A stretch of DNA of 64,000 nt, taken from the NCBI RefSeq assembly GCF_017301635.1, contig NZ_CP071091.1, forward strand, positions 5,716,001 through 5,780,000, written 5' to 3'. Both the position numbers and the translations under genes were made by a program. Shown here piece by piece: positions 1 to 13,225 of the stretch; positions within the stretch are counted from its first letter, which is position 1; each line of letters begins with the position of its first letter. The notes under the pieces are model-generated. The model saw only the letters and a program-made list of their open reading frames with translations. It was not told the origin of the DNA and made no database searches. The DNA is from Myxococcus landrumus (GTDB lineage Bacteria > Myxococcota > Myxococcia > Myxococcales > Myxococcaceae).

Positions 1-200
1 GGCATGTCCTCATCGAGCTCCGTGAGCACCGATGCCCGAATGGGTTCCCCATCCCCTCCAACGAACCGCGTCAGCAGGAAGGAGTCCAGCCGCGCGCGAA
101 GAGCGGCATGCGACGCCCGCGCCGTGAGTCCAATCGGTGTGCACACCCCCATCGCGGAGATCGCCACTTCAGGTCCTTCTGCGTGACTCAGTGGCGTCAT
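1..200 (-). CDS. Beta-ketoacyl-synthase-like protein, N-terminal fragment (partial)
   Basis: The reading frame opens with an ATG at 200-198 and runs off the left edge, so only about 66 residues are visible. They begin MTPLSHAEGPEVAIS and continue with AMGVCTPIGLTARAS, which resembles the N-terminus of thiolase/ketoacyl-synthase-fold proteins often encoded beside DUF2169 genes in type VI secretion neighbourhoods. Its start codon overlaps the stop of the upstream DUF2169 gene as ATGA, which indicates one operon with coupled translation. Whether the protein has a catalytic cysteine cannot be seen here. The family call is tentative; the reality of the gene is well supported by the overlap and the codon bias. 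Confidence 0.6.
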   Translation of the reverse strand, partial: MTPLSHAEGPEVAISAMGVCTPIGLTARASHAALRARLDSFLLTRFVGGDGEPIRASVLTELDEDM

Positions 201-1246
201 GCGGATTCGGTCTCCCATGGCGCGAGCAGACGAACGACGGTACGCAAATGCGACCTCACCCCATGGCCAAGCGGAACGGTCTTGCGCCAATACAGGGTGA
301 CGACACCCTCATCTGGCTCAAGCAACACCCCATCGAGCGCAAGGTCCTCCCGAGTCGTGTGGTCTGGGTAATAGCTCTTCGCCACCAACCGATGATGCGG
401 CAGATGAAAGCTGAATGTTCCATCGGGAGAGAATCCCTCGAGCACAACAGGTTCGCCTCCTTGCAACGGAGTCCGCATTGCCAGTCCAGAAGCCGCGGAG
501 CAAAAGAAGCGCAAGTCCAGGTCCCGTGGCCACAGGGGAAGGCGCTCTTTCATCCAGCGTTCATCATACGTCCCGGCAAAGCCCAGCCGAGGCTGCCAGC
601 TCGGCGGGATGGGACCGTATCCGCAAGGCGTTCCCGGGGCGTTCCACGTCGTGGTCCTCTCTCCTGGGGGCTGCAGATTCGGCAGCGGCTGCTCAACGGC
701 GGATTGCTCTCGAAGAAACAGGCCTCGGCCGACGGGATTGAGCGCCTCCTGGGCGAGAATCCGACCGTTCTCCGCGCTCACGGTTCCGCCAAACGCACGT
801 TCATAGCGCAGAGGCATGCGCTCAAACGGAGCGGGCCTGCTGGGAGTGAGCCCTCCCAGCCCTCGTTTCCAGAAGCGGTCGCCGATGACGTCCACGGACT
901 TTGAGCAGGAACCAACGCGCACACGGGTTGGGACCGCGATGGCATTGCCCCGGCTGGCCCAGGCTGCCCCTTGTAGGTAGACCTCGGCACCAGGTCGACG
1001 AACGGAGCCCTGCCCCGCGTAGCGCACGCTCGTGTTCGCGGGGTCCCCCCAGTGAACATCCGCCATCGGCGGCGCTCGCTGTTCATCGTGAAGCTCCAGA
1101 GGCTCCGTTCGCGGCTTCCCCGGCGACGGCAGCCGAAAGCGCCCCGCAACGCAGACAACGAGCTTTTGGTGGTCGTCGACGTCGTACTGAAAGCAAGTAC
1201 CCAACGCAAAGGGCGTCAGATTGTCGGAGGCATCAGGCAAAGGCAT
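197..1246 (-). CDS. DUF2169 domain protein (type VI secretion-associated family)
   Basis: A 349-residue soluble protein with no signal peptide. It carries features of DUF2169 proteins: an N-terminal segment with 'VCVAGRFRLP', a 'DVIGDRFW' segment, a central 'LRYERAFGG' motif, and a C-terminal beta-rich half ending in 'GVVTLYWRKTVPLG'. DUF2169 proteins are encoded with PAAR, VgrG and pentapeptide genes and are thought to help mount effectors on the type VI secretion spike. The ATG at 1246 is preferred over an in-frame TTG at 1294 because GAGGTG lies just before it. The gene is coupled by ATGA to the next gene at 200. The apparatus itself is not in the window, so the secretion link rests on family knowledge. 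Confidence 0.75.
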   Translation of the reverse strand: MPLPDASDNLTPFALGTCFQYDVDDHQKLVVCVAGRFRLPSPGKPRTEPLELHDEQRAPPMADVHWGDPANTSVRYAGQGSVRRPGAEVYLQGAAWASRGNAIAVPTRVRVGSCSKSVDVIGDRFWKRGLGGLTPSRPAPFERMPLRYERAFGGTVSAENGRILAQEALNPVGRGLFLREQSAVEQPLPNLQPPGERTTTWNAPGTPCGYGPIPPSWQPRLGFAGTYDERWMKERLPLWPRDLDLRFFCSAASGLAMRTPLQGGEPVVLEGFSPDGTFSFHLPHHRLVAKSYYPDHTTREDLALDGVLLEPDEGVVTLYWRKTVPLGHGVRSHLRTVVRLLAPWETESA

Positions 1247-1475
1247 CGACACCTCGACGCATCGTCTTGGCGAACCGTATGGCTCCCGTGGCAAGTCATC
1301 ATAGCGGAGGGGGCCACGGCCCCACCAGCGGCACCGGCAGGCTGGGATATCTCCTCACACCAGTCTTGTCCGAAGGAGCAGATCCGAAGCAAAAACCCCG
1401 GGCTCTCAAGGACTTGGATGGAGGACCACCCAATGGCTCTTGGACGTCAACCTCCTGCTCAATGGAAGCCCCGCG
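1247..1475. other. Intergenic region upstream of the DUF2169 operon
   Basis: About 230 bp between the start of the DUF2169 gene and the end of the flippase-like gene, both on the minus strand. It should hold the DUF2169 operon promoter. I could not pick out a convincing promoter or terminator. Confidence 0.4.
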
Positions 1476-2513
1476 TCAGCCTTCCTGCCGTCTGCGCCCC
1501 CACCACTGCGCCACCTGTCCCCGATGCAATGACAGCTCATGTCCCACCAGCATCAGCGAGGCCACGGCGAAAGGCAGCAAGTAATAGATGACGCGGTACA
1601 CCACCAGCGTGCCCAGCACCACCGCTCCAGGTACCTCCGGCGTCAGCGCCGCCAGAATCACCGAGTCGAACACCCCCAGCCCTCCCGGCACCTGACTCGC
1701 TATCCCCAACAACTGCGCCACCGCGAACAACGCCACCATGCTCGCTGGCTGAATCCCCGCGCCCGGCGGCAACAACACCCACAACACCATCGCCCCCAAC
1801 GTCCAGTCCATGCAGGACACCGCCACCTGCGCCACCGCATGCCGCAACGTCGGCAACGACAACTCCACCCCCAACCTCGGCACCTTCAGCGTCCGCCTCA
1901 CCCGCGCACACGCCACCAGGTACGCCCCCAACACCCCCAACATCCCCAATCCCAACCCTCGCGCCACCCCTGGCCTCAACGACAGCGCCGACATCGCCCC
2001 CTGCCCCGCATCCACCACCAGCGCCCCTCCCGCCACCGCCAACAACCCCGACCAGAACGTCAGCGCGTTGAACGTCCCCACCCGCGCCACATCCCACGCA
2101 CTCAACCCGCGCGCCGAATACAGCCGGTAGCGAACCCCACCGCCCGTCAGGAACGACATCCCGATGTTGTGGCCAAACGCATAGCCAACGAATGACGCGA
2201 AGCCCACCTGCCGGTACGGCAACCGCCGCCCCAGGTGCCTCAACGCCAAGACGTCATACAGCGTCAACGCCAGGTAGTTGCTCGCCGCACACACCACCGC
2301 CCACGCGATGCGCTCGCGAGGAATCGACGTCAACGCCCGCATCATCGCCGCCGCGCTCAGCTCACGCAGCTCGTGCCGCATGACGACGAACGCCAACGAC
2401 AACAACACCAACGGCAACAAGGCGAGGACCCCTCGCCTCAACAAGGCCCGGGACACCACTCCTCGAGACTGCTCACCCGCAGCCCTCGTCGCCCACGCAG
2501 GGCAACCAACCAC
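1476..2513 (-). CDS. Lysylphosphatidylglycerol synthase TM-region / UPF0104-like membrane protein
   Basis: A 345-residue integral membrane protein with about eight hydrophobic segments. It matches the flippase-like N-terminal half of MprF: 'NYLALTLYDVLALR', 'GYAFGHNIGMSFLTGGGVRYRLYS' and 'IASQVPGGLGVFDSVIL' are hallmark segments of that family. The catalytic aminoacyl-transfer domain of MprF is absent, so this is a stand-alone membrane domain that may move lipids or act in envelope homeostasis. It starts with GTG at 2513, directly against the TGA of the response regulator gene, so the two are almost certainly co-translated. Substrate unknown. Confidence 0.8.
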   Translation of the reverse strand: MVGCPAWATRAAGEQSRGVVSRALLRRGVLALLPLVLLSLAFVVMRHELRELSAAAMMRALTSIPRERIAWAVVCAASNYLALTLYDVLALRHLGRRLPYRQVGFASFVGYAFGHNIGMSFLTGGGVRYRLYSARGLSAWDVARVGTFNALTFWSGLLAVAGGALVVDAGQGAMSALSLRPGVARGLGLGMLGVLGAYLVACARVRRTLKVPRLGVELSLPTLRHAVAQVAVSCMDWTLGAMVLWVLLPPGAGIQPASMVALFAVAQLLGIASQVPGGLGVFDSVILAALTPEVPGAVVLGTLVVYRVIYYLLPFAVASLMLVGHELSLHRGQVAQWWGRRRQEG

Positions 2514-2969
2514 TCAACGGACCGGCGGAACGAGCGCCTCCGCCGCGCCACACAAATCCTCCATGGCGAACGGCTTGTCCAACACCCTCGCCGCTCCCAA
2601 CTGCGCCGCTTCCTGATGCAGCTGCGCATCCCCAAACGCCGTAATCAGGATGACCGGCGTCTTCCACCCCTCCCGCCGCAGCCGCGCCACCACCTCCAGG
2701 CCCGAATACCCAGGCATCCGTACATCCGTGATGATGAGGTCCGGCACCTGCGTCTGGCTCGCCAGCAATCCATCGATGATCGCCTGCACCAGCCCGGGCC
2801 CATCCGAGGCCTCCACCACCTCGTAGCCCCGACGCTTCAGCGCCCGATGCAGGAGCGCCCGCATCTCCGGCTGGTCCTCCGCCACCAACACCCGCGCCCG
2901 CCGCCCCGTCTCCGCCTCCACAGGCCACGGCCACTCACTCGACTGCGTCTGCTCCTCGTCGCGCTCCAT
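2514..2969 (-). CDS. Single-domain response regulator
   Basis: A 151-residue protein made of one receiver domain after a short 25-residue leader. The acidic pocket is E31-D32 and the phospho-acceptor is D82 in 'LIITDVRMPG'. The switch threonine is T110 and the conserved lysine K132 lies in 'LDKPFA'. There is no output domain, so it works through partner proteins. The ATG at 2969 is chosen because AGGAG precedes it by eight bases; the longer upstream frame is out of character. It is joined end to end to the membrane protein at 1476-2513, suggesting that phospho-signalling and an envelope function are linked. Confidence 0.85.
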   Translation of the reverse strand: MERDEEQTQSSEWPWPVEAETGRRARVLVAEDQPEMRALLHRALKRRGYEVVEASDGPGLVQAIIDGLLASQTQVPDLIITDVRMPGYSGLEVVARLRREGWKTPVILITAFGDAQLHQEAAQLGAARVLDKPFAMEDLCGAAEALVPPVR

Positions 2970-3423
2970 CAAGTCGACTCCTATCAGCGAGGTGGGCTGC
3001 CCCCTCCCCTCGGGCCTCTCTTCTTCGAGGCCCCCAACAGGGTGAGGCGGTCCTGGAGCAGAGCATTCGACGTGCCACCTCATTCCCAGGCGCGAGCGGC
3101 AAAACGCCCCGGGGAGAATTGCCCCGAACGGGGCACTTTGCCCCGCCCCACTTCGCCCCCCTGCCCCCACCCTCAGAGGGAAGAGCCCCTCGCGAAGGCC
3201 CTGGCCCGACACCTGCACTAGACCACGAACATCGGTTCGGACGTGGGGCCTCGCGGAGCGAGCCCCAAGTAATGGTGCCGTCGGGAGTCGGGGGACGACC
3301 AGCGGCAGACCTTTCCACCTCCAGGGGGTGGCGCTTCACGTCCACCCCACGTCCGGGCCGAACCTTGAACCTTCAACCCCATGCCGCGGGCCGGATGTGT
3401 TTCGGCCGCACGGAGAACGAACG
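2970..3423. promoter_or_regulatory. Divergent intergenic region between response regulator and HtrA genes
   Basis: About 450 bp without a supported gene, lying between divergent starts, so promoters in both directions are expected. It contains a run of GCCCC blocks, including the perfect inverted repeat TGCCCCGAACGGGGCA at 3121-3136 and the palindrome CCCCGGGG at 3108-3115. These could be operator sites or a hairpin. I did not find convincing -35/-10 boxes. Confidence 0.4.
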
Positions 3424-4899
3424 ATGGCCTGCTCGCTCCCCTCTCGCCGCTTCCTTGGCGCCTTGGCTCTCCTGCCCGTCGCGACGCTGGGCTTCGCGTG
3501 TGGACAGGCACAGGCCCTGGGCGCTCCCAATCCCGCCGCCGTCACCGCGGCGGCCGCCACCACGCCCTCCGGCGTGCCCGTGCAGCAAGCCCGCTTCAAC
3601 CCCGCCACCGCCGGCACCGTGACGTCGCTCGCGCCGCTGGTCGACTCCGTGAAGGGCGCCGTCGTCTACGTCGAGGTGCAATCCCGCCCCCGTCGCATGT
3701 CTGGCATTCAGGGCCTGCCGCCCGGCTTCGCGGAGCGCTTCGGCATGCCGCCCGGCATGGAGGGCAACTCGCAGCCTCGCCAGGGATTGGGCTCGGGCTT
3801 CATCATTGATTCCTCCGGCACCGTCCTCACCAACAACCACGTGGTGGAAGACGCGGACGTCGTGCGCGTGAAGCTGCAGGACGGACGCTCCTTCGAGGCC
3901 GAGGTGCTGGGCCGGGACCCGCTCACCGACGTGGCCCTGCTCAAGCTCAAGGGCGCGCCCGGCAACCTGCCGTCCGTGCCGCTGGGTGACTCGGACGCGG
4001 TGCGCGTGGGCGACGCGGTGATGGCCATCGGCAACCCGTTCGGCCTGGACTACAGCGTCAGCGCCGGCATCCTCTCCGCTCGCGCCCGCAACATCCACGC
4101 GGGCCCCTACGACGACTTCCTCCAGACGGACGCGGCCATCAACCCCGGCAACTCCGGCGGCCCGCTGTTCAACATGCGCGGTGAGGTCATCGGCATGAAC
4201 ACCGCCATCATCGGCGGCGCCAGCGGCATCGGCTTCGCCGTGCCCAGCAAGCTCATCCAGGCGCTGCTGCCCCAGCTCCAGGAGACGGGCGTCGTGCGCC
4301 GCGGCTGGCTGGGCCTGGCCATCCAGGACCTCACGCCCGAGCTGGCGCGTGCCCTCAAGGTGGACGCCAACAAGGGCGCGGTGGTCGCGGGCGTCAACCG
4401 CGGTGGCCCGGGCGACCGGGGCGGCCTGCGCGAAGAGGACATCATCACCTCCGTCGGTGGCCGCGCGGTGGACTCCGCCGGAGCCCTCACCCGCGCCGTG
4501 GCGCTGCTCAAGCCCGACAGCCGCGTGAAGGTGGAGCTGATGCGCGGCGGCAAGCCCCTGACGCTGGACGTGACGCTGGGCACGCGCCCGGCCCAGCGCG
4601 GCGAGGAAGAAATCGCTCCGCGCAACGCGCCCTCTCCCACCACGCGCAAGCTGGGCATCGGCCTGCGCGACGCGGAGGGGTCCGGCGCTCAAATCACCGC
4701 GGTGGAGCCCGGCAGCCCCGCCGAGCGCGCCGGACTGATGCCCGGCATGGTGCTGGTGCAGGTGGGTGACGGCAAGGTGGGCAGCGCGTCCGAGGCGGCC
4801 AGCATCCTGTCGTCCGCGAAGTCCGGCGCCGCGCTGCTGTTGCGCGTGCGCGCCCCGGACTCCGACTCCACCGTCCTGCGCGCCCTGGAAGTTCCGTAA
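3424..4899 (+). CDS. DegP/HtrA-family periplasmic serine protease with two PDZ domains
   Basis: A 491-residue secreted protease/chaperone. Residues 1 to about 30 form a signal peptide. The trypsin-like domain carries the triad H139 ('NNHVVED'), D169 ('DPLTDVALL') and S244 ('NPGNSGGPL'). Two PDZ domains follow, around residues 300-385 and 405-485, the second ending in a predicted beta-strand at the C-terminus. This is the full DegP/DegQ layout, acting on misfolded envelope proteins. The ATG at 3424 is supported by GGAG eight bases upstream and by the position of the signal peptide. A cysteine in the signal region ('LGFACG') does not make a good lipobox. Confidence 0.92.
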   Translation: MACSLPSRRFLGALALLPVATLGFACGQAQALGAPNPAAVTAAAATTPSGVPVQQARFNPATAGTVTSLAPLVDSVKGAVVYVEVQSRPRRMSGIQGLPPGFAERFGMPPGMEGNSQPRQGLGSGFIIDSSGTVLTNNHVVEDADVVRVKLQDGRSFEAEVLGRDPLTDVALLKLKGAPGNLPSVPLGDSDAVRVGDAVMAIGNPFGLDYSVSAGILSARARNIHAGPYDDFLQTDAAINPGNSGGPLFNMRGEVIGMNTAIIGGASGIGFAVPSKLIQALLPQLQETGVVRRGWLGLAIQDLTPELARALKVDANKGAVVAGVNRGGPGDRGGLREEDIITSVGGRAVDSAGALTRAVALLKPDSRVKVELMRGGKPLTLDVTLGTRPAQRGEEEIAPRNAPSPTTRKLGIGLRDAEGSGAQITAVEPGSPAERAGLMPGMVLVQVGDGKVGSASEAASILSSAKSGAALLLRVRAPDSDSTVLRALEVP

Positions 4900-4906
4900 G
4901 TCGCTC

Positions 4907-4949
4907 ACGGCGTCCGGCGGGTTCTTCCCCTCCCACCGCCGGACGCCGT
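4907..4949. terminator. Bidirectional terminator-like hairpin
   Basis: A perfect 14-bp inverted repeat, ACGGCGTCCGGCGG (4907-4920) and its complement (4936-4949), with a 15-base pyrimidine-rich loop. It sits between the convergent protease and DUF1428 genes. No T-run follows, as is common in very GC-rich genomes. Confidence 0.75.
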
Positions 4950-4960
4950 CGAGTCCTTGC

Positions 4961-5311
4961 CTAGAGTTGCACCAGCGTCTTGAAGCCGCCCCACACCATG
5001 CGCTTCATGTCGAAGGGCATGGCCTCCGGGGCCTTCAGCCGAGGGTCCGCCGCCACCTTCTTGTTGATGCGGTTCCGCTCCGCGCGCGACTTGTAGAGAA
5101 TCCAGGAGAACACCAGCGTCTCATCTGGCTTCAACTTCACGCTCCGGGCGAACATGGCCCGGCGCTCGTCGTCGAGGTCATCCGCGACGCACTCCGTGTA
5201 AGCAAGCGCGCCGTACTCCATCCAAAGCTTGCCAGCCTGACGAGACACCTTGCGGTAGGCGGCGAGGTTCTTCGTGGGGACCGGCAGCAGGAAACCGTCG
5301 ACGTAGGCCAT
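4961..5311 (-). CDS. DUF1428 family protein
   Basis: A 116-residue protein beginning 'MAYVDGFLLPVPTKNL' and containing 'FSWILYKSRAERNRINKKV' and 'MPFDMKRMVWGGFKTLV', which is the whole-length signature of DUF1428, a ferredoxin-like alpha/beta dimeric barrel family of unknown role. It follows the gene at 5326-5676 by 14 bases on the same strand and is probably co-transcribed with it. The ATG at 5311 gives the family N-terminus; longer frames only add low-complexity residues. No catalytic role is known. Confidence 0.85.
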   Translation of the reverse strand: MAYVDGFLLPVPTKNLAAYRKVSRQAGKLWMEYGALAYTECVADDLDDERRAMFARSVKLKPDETLVFSWILYKSRAERNRINKKVAADPRLKAPEAMPFDMKRMVWGGFKTLVQL

Positions 5312-5325
5312 GAAGGCAGCGTAGC

Positions 5326-5676
5326 TCAAGCGGCGGGGCGGAAGCGCATCGCACTCCACACCGTGTCGAGCGACACCATGCGCACACACTGGATGCCGTC
5401 CTTCTCCAGCCGCGCCGAGAGGATGTCCCGGTTGAGGTCCGTGCCCAGTTGTCCCGCCTTGGGATAGGCCAGCCACGCCACCCGGTCCTCCCGCGCGGAG
5501 GCAATAAGGGGCGCGCACTTCGCATCCACGTCCTTCATGCTTTGGACGAAGATGAGCAACGCCTCGGCCTTCGAGGACGGGGTCGTCACGACATCATCCA
5601 GGTCGACGCCGGTGGGCTTGCCCATGACTCGGGCCTTCATGCCCTCCTTGAGGTTCAGCTTCTTCGCCAGGCTCAT
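5326..5676 (-). CDS. Small hypothetical protein, DUF3052-like
   Basis: A 116-residue soluble protein, MSLAKKLNLKEGMK at the N-terminus, with 'ALLIFVQSMKDV', 'DRVAWLAYPKAGQLGTDLNRD' and 'QCVRMVSLDTVWSAMRFRP'. The layout resembles DUF3052-type proteins, small single-domain proteins without known activity. The ATG at 5676 is placed at the conserved start. It probably forms a two-gene unit with the DUF1428 gene just downstream and is divergent from the large kinase gene. Function not recognised beyond this. Confidence 0.7.
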   Translation of the reverse strand: MSLAKKLNLKEGMKARVMGKPTGVDLDDVVTTPSSKAEALLIFVQSMKDVDAKCAPLIASAREDRVAWLAYPKAGQLGTDLNRDILSARLEKDGIQCVRMVSLDTVWSAMRFRPAA

Positions 5677-5846
5677 CGGATGCGCGCTCCTGCGTGGAAG
5701 TCCTGATGACAGCACCCGCTCCAAGGTGAGGCAATGAGGGCGTGGACACGCGGGCCGCGAGCGTCAGGTGATGCGAGTTGGACCCTGGGGTCCGCTTGTC
5801 CAGGGGTCCCCTGAATCCTCACGGCGTTTGGCGTAGAGTGCGGCTC
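5677..5846. promoter_or_regulatory. Divergent promoter region with two adjacent inverted repeats
   Basis: Holds two perfect short inverted repeats close together: GGACCCTGGGGTCC (5780-5793) and CAGGGGTCCCCTG (5801-5813). They end 34 bp before the kinase start and share the GGGGTCC core. They could be operator half-sites or a leader hairpin for the kinase gene. Confidence 0.4.
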
Positions 5847-9858
<4,012 letters not shown>

Positions 9859-9887
<29 letters not shown>

Positions 9888-11367
9888 AGAAGTTCCGGTG
9901 GGCGTGGTGGACCTCCACCTTGCGCGCCAGGGCCTCCCAACCGAGCGCGCGGTAGGCCCCCGTCAGAAGCTCCTTCGCCTCGTCCTGCCACGGCGGGGGC
10001 GGGCCCTGGTACCCCGGCGAGAAGACCTCTCGCTCCAGGGAATGACAGGACCCGTGGAGCTCCCGGCCCAGGGCCAGCGCATAGCGCGGGTCTCCTTCGC
10101 GAAGCTGCGCGCGCGCACGCGCCACCGCCGCCAGCACCGCGGGCCGTGCCTCGTCGAAGTGGTAGCCCGAGGGGAACTCGAAGCCCTCGCCATCCCCCAG
10201 GTCCGTCGCGATGCCCACGCCGCCAGGCTGGCCCGCCATCCGCGAGCGCTCTTCGTACGAGCGGCGCATCTTCGCCCGGTCCTCCACTCGGAGGTCCTTC
10301 GACAGCTCCAGGAAGTCATCGACGGCTTCCTTGAACATCCGCACGAGGAAGTAGTCGCGCTTGCGCACGTCCTCGGGGTCCAGGCCGAGCTGCACCGTCA
10401 CACCCGACTCGCCCGTCAGATGCAGGGAGGGATGCTTCAGGACCTCGTCCGCCCAGTCCCGGAAGAAGTCGAGGAACGTCTCGCCAATCCAGCGCGTCTG
10501 GTGGTCCATCTTGCAGTGGACCACCCCGCTCGGGTGGAAGCCCGGGTCGTCGTAGAAGAAGGCGAAGGACGCGAAGTCCGCGAGGAACATCAGCGGCGTC
10601 TCGGGCACCGTCTCCGGCCAGATGTAGTGGATGCGCTCATCGAGCCCCTCCTTGAGCGGCCATGCGAAGGCTTCTTCCGAGTAGTGGCTCAGGAACCCCA
10701 TGGCCACGTTCGAGGGGGTGATGCCCATGAGGGACTTCGGCGCCTGCCACTCCGCCGAGGCGAGGCTCTCGAAGAAGGCGAACGTCACCGCGGCCTGCTT
10801 GGGCAAGTACAGGCCATGTGTCCGGGCGAACCGCGCCGCCACCACCCCGTGTCGCGCCAGCGCCTTCTCGAGGGCCATCGCGCGATGCTGGAGCAGCACA
10901 CTCCGAGGCTCCGGGCGGTTGCGCTGCACGAACTCGGGGTACTCCGCATCCGTCTGCTCGAAGTACGTGGGAGGCACGGGAGGGTTGCGCAGGTACGCCT
11001 CGAACTCCTCCACGGAGTTGTATTGGGGGTCCTCCAGCGCCTCCAGGCACCAGTCGAAGGAGCTGAACATCTCGTGCTCTTTCGTCATGAGGAGCCGGTC
11101 GATGGCCCCGAGCCAGGCGACGATGCGCGCCTGCGTGAGGGCCTCGCGCTTGAGGGGGGCCTCCCAGGTCTGGGCTCCCGTGAAGTTCCCGGCCTCGTCG
11201 GTCTCCAGCACGCCCAAGCGGAGCATGAGGGACGTCTCCGACTCCTCCACGCAGGGCTGGGAGGCCTCGGACTGCGCCACGTCCTTGGACCACCCCACCG
11301 ACCAGCCCCTGCGCACCAAGGGGAAGAACCGGTTCGCAATCTCCTGAAATTCAATTGCACCAATCAT
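9859..11367 (-). CDS. Hypothetical protein, 502 residues
   Basis: A soluble 502-residue protein that I do not recognise. It is rich in aromatic residues and acidic/basic pairs, has no signal peptide or membrane segment, and ends 'HHAHRNFFMRSVFDFP'. Segments such as 'FYDDPGFHPSGVVHCKMDHQTRWIGETFLDFF' suggest a compact folded enzyme-like protein with several histidines, but no motif is decisive. Codon bias is typical of the genome. It runs convergent to the large kinase with a 29-bp tail overlap, and is followed on the same strand (upstream in transcription) by the OPT transporter gene 76 bp away. Start at the ATG 11367 is the only good candidate, though its ribosome binding site is weak. Confidence 0.7.
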
Positions 11368-11443
11368 GAGGTTGCGAAGAATACCCAGGTTGGCGGAAAA
11401 GCCACCCCAGGAAAGCCCGCCCCTCTCCTCACCGGGCCCGGCG

Positions 11444-13225
11444 CTAGGACATGAAGCCCAGCAGCTTGAGCGCGCCGATGAGCACGCCCACCAGCGACTC
11501 CGCGGCGATGGCCCCCGCCGCCAGCGCGGGCACGTTGCGCCCTGTCACCTGGGGCCAGCGCCACCGTGCGACGGCCGCGACGACGCCCCCCAGGCACAGC
11601 GTCACCGCGAAGTAGGCGGGGAGGATGAAGCCAATGCCCATGGCCACGGGAGAAGGCACCCACCGCGCCGCGCGCCCGCGCGCCAGCAGCGTCAGGAGCG
11701 CCCCCACTCCAGCGGCCACGCCCCCCGCGAGCGCCGCGTGCGCCGGCATCCCCTCCAGCCCGCGCGCCGCCAGCTCCGCCACCGCGCGGAATTGATGTGA
11801 GAAGGGCGCGGGCAACGCCTGCGAGCCCAGGCCATACGCCCGCGTCAGCAGCAGAAATGCCGGCACGCTCACCAGCGAGCCCACCAGCACGCCCAGGAGC
11901 TGCGCCGCCAGCATCCGCCGCGAGGAGGCCCCCAGCAGATGTCCCGCCTTGAGGGCCCACAGGCTCACGCCCGTCTGCGCCGCGGCGCCAGACACCAGCC
12001 CGCCCACCGCCACGTTGGAGGCCACGCTCCCAGGCAGCGCCACCCCCGCGGCCACCTGCGACAGCTGCCCCACCTGTGTCACGGGTGAGACATCCACCTG
12101 TCCGGCGCCTCGCGCGCAGACCGCACACAGTGGCAACAGCAGCATCAGTGACAACAACACCTGGGACACACTCAGGCCGAACACCGTCACGCCCAGCCCC
12201 AGCGTCAGCATCCCCGCCCCGGCGCCCCACCCCCACGCCCACCGGGGCAGCAGCTCACCGCGTCCCAGTGAGCGCAAGTCCTTCGCCGCGCTCCGGAAGT
12301 CTCCCGCCTGCGCCAGCAGCGACACCAGCGCGGAGCCCACCAGCAACCCCACCCCGGGCCAGGTGAGCCACGCAAGGAGAGGGTCATAGCCCGCCTCCTT
12401 CACCACGCCCGTGCTCACGAGCCAGGGAGACAGTCCACCCCACGCCACCAGCGCGCCCAGCAGCATGCTCAGCCCCAGGTGCAGCCCCGCCATCATCCCC
12501 ACCGCCACCAGCATGGGACTCCACGCCACGCCCCACGCCAGCGACGCGGCCGGGACACCGCCCACCGAGCCCGGCACCGCCACCATGCCCGGCAGCCGCT
12601 GGAGGATGTCCCGCAGCACCGTGACACCCGTGGACACCAGCCCCGCCACCGCCAGCCACACGCCGCGCCCCTGGTTCTCCTGGGGCGCCGAGGCATGCAT
12701 CGCGGTGATGAGCTCCGCGGTGGCGATGCCCGTGGGAAAGGGCAGCGCCTCCTCCTCCATCAACCGCCGCCGCAGCAGGTGCGCGGCCAGCACGCCAAGC
12801 ACGCCCAGCGCCACGCTCCACGCGGCCACGGCCACTCCAGGCACGTCCATCCCCAGCAGCATCAGCGCGGGCAGGGGCCCCAGGAGCCCCGCCGCCGCGG
12901 GCATCGCGCCCACCGACACCGCCGTCACCTGCGTGAGGTTGTTCTCCAGCGGCGTGTACGGCGAGCCCCTCGCGCGAGACACCGCCGCCATCCCTCCGAA
13001 GCCCAGCACCGCCGCCATCACCGAGCCGCTCTCCCACCAGCCCAGCTTCAACCCCATGGACACGTTGGTGACCGCCAGCAGCGCGCCAATCACTCCGCCC
13101 ATGCCCAGGGCTCGCGCCGTCGACTCCCTCGGCTCGCCGCTCTCCGTGGGACGCGCCCGCGCCTCCTGCTCCACGCGCGCCACACCAGCATCCTGCGTCA
13201 CGGGCGAAGCCGCGGGCTCGCTCAT
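11444..13225 (-). CDS. OPT family oligopeptide/metal-chelate transporter
   Basis: A 593-residue polytopic membrane protein with about 14-16 hydrophobic segments. The OPT hallmarks are the N-terminal 'VIGALLAVTNVSMGLKLGWWESGSVMAA' region, 'TPLENNLTQVTAVSVGAMPAAAG' and 'EEALPFPTGIATAELI'. OPT proteins import oligopeptides or metal chelates. The ATG at 13225 overlaps the stop of the upstream hybrid kinase gene as ATGA, so transporter and sensor are made together. This suggests that the kinase regulates, or senses through, transport. Substrate not predictable from sequence. Confidence 0.88.
   Translation of the reverse strand: MSEPAASPVTQDAGVARVEQEARARPTESGEPRESTARALGMGGVIGALLAVTNVSMGLKLGWWESGSVMAAVLGFGGMAAVSRARGSPYTPLENNLTQVTAVSVGAMPAAAGLLGPLPALMLLGMDVPGVAVAAWSVALGVLGVLAAHLLRRRLMEEEALPFPTGIATAELITAMHASAPQENQGRGVWLAVAGLVSTGVTVLRDILQRLPGMVAVPGSVGGVPAASLAWGVAWSPMLVAVGMMAGLHLGLSMLLGALVAWGGLSPWLVSTGVVKEAGYDPLLAWLTWPGVGLLVGSALVSLLAQAGDFRSAAKDLRSLGRGELLPRWAWGWGAGAGMLTLGLGVTVFGLSVSQVLLSLMLLLPLCAVCARGAGQVDVSPVTQVGQLSQVAAGVALPGSVASNVAVGGLVSGAAAQTGVSLWALKAGHLLGASSRRMLAAQLLGVLVGSLVSVPAFLLLTRAYGLGSQALPAPFSHQFRAVAELAARGLEGMPAHAALAGGVAAGVGALLTLLARGRAARWVPSPVAMGIGFILPAYFAVTLCLGGVVAAVARWRWPQVTGRNVPALAAGAIAAESLVGVLIGALKLLGFMS

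Noticed and set aside
1537..2097. Gly/Ala-rich 186-residue frame opposite and within the flippase-like gene
   Set aside because: Low-complexity shadow of a gene with clear membrane-family motifs.
3121..3136. Terminator between the response regulator and HtrA genes
   Set aside because: The genes are divergent, so a terminator there makes little sense; an operator or chance repeat is more likely.
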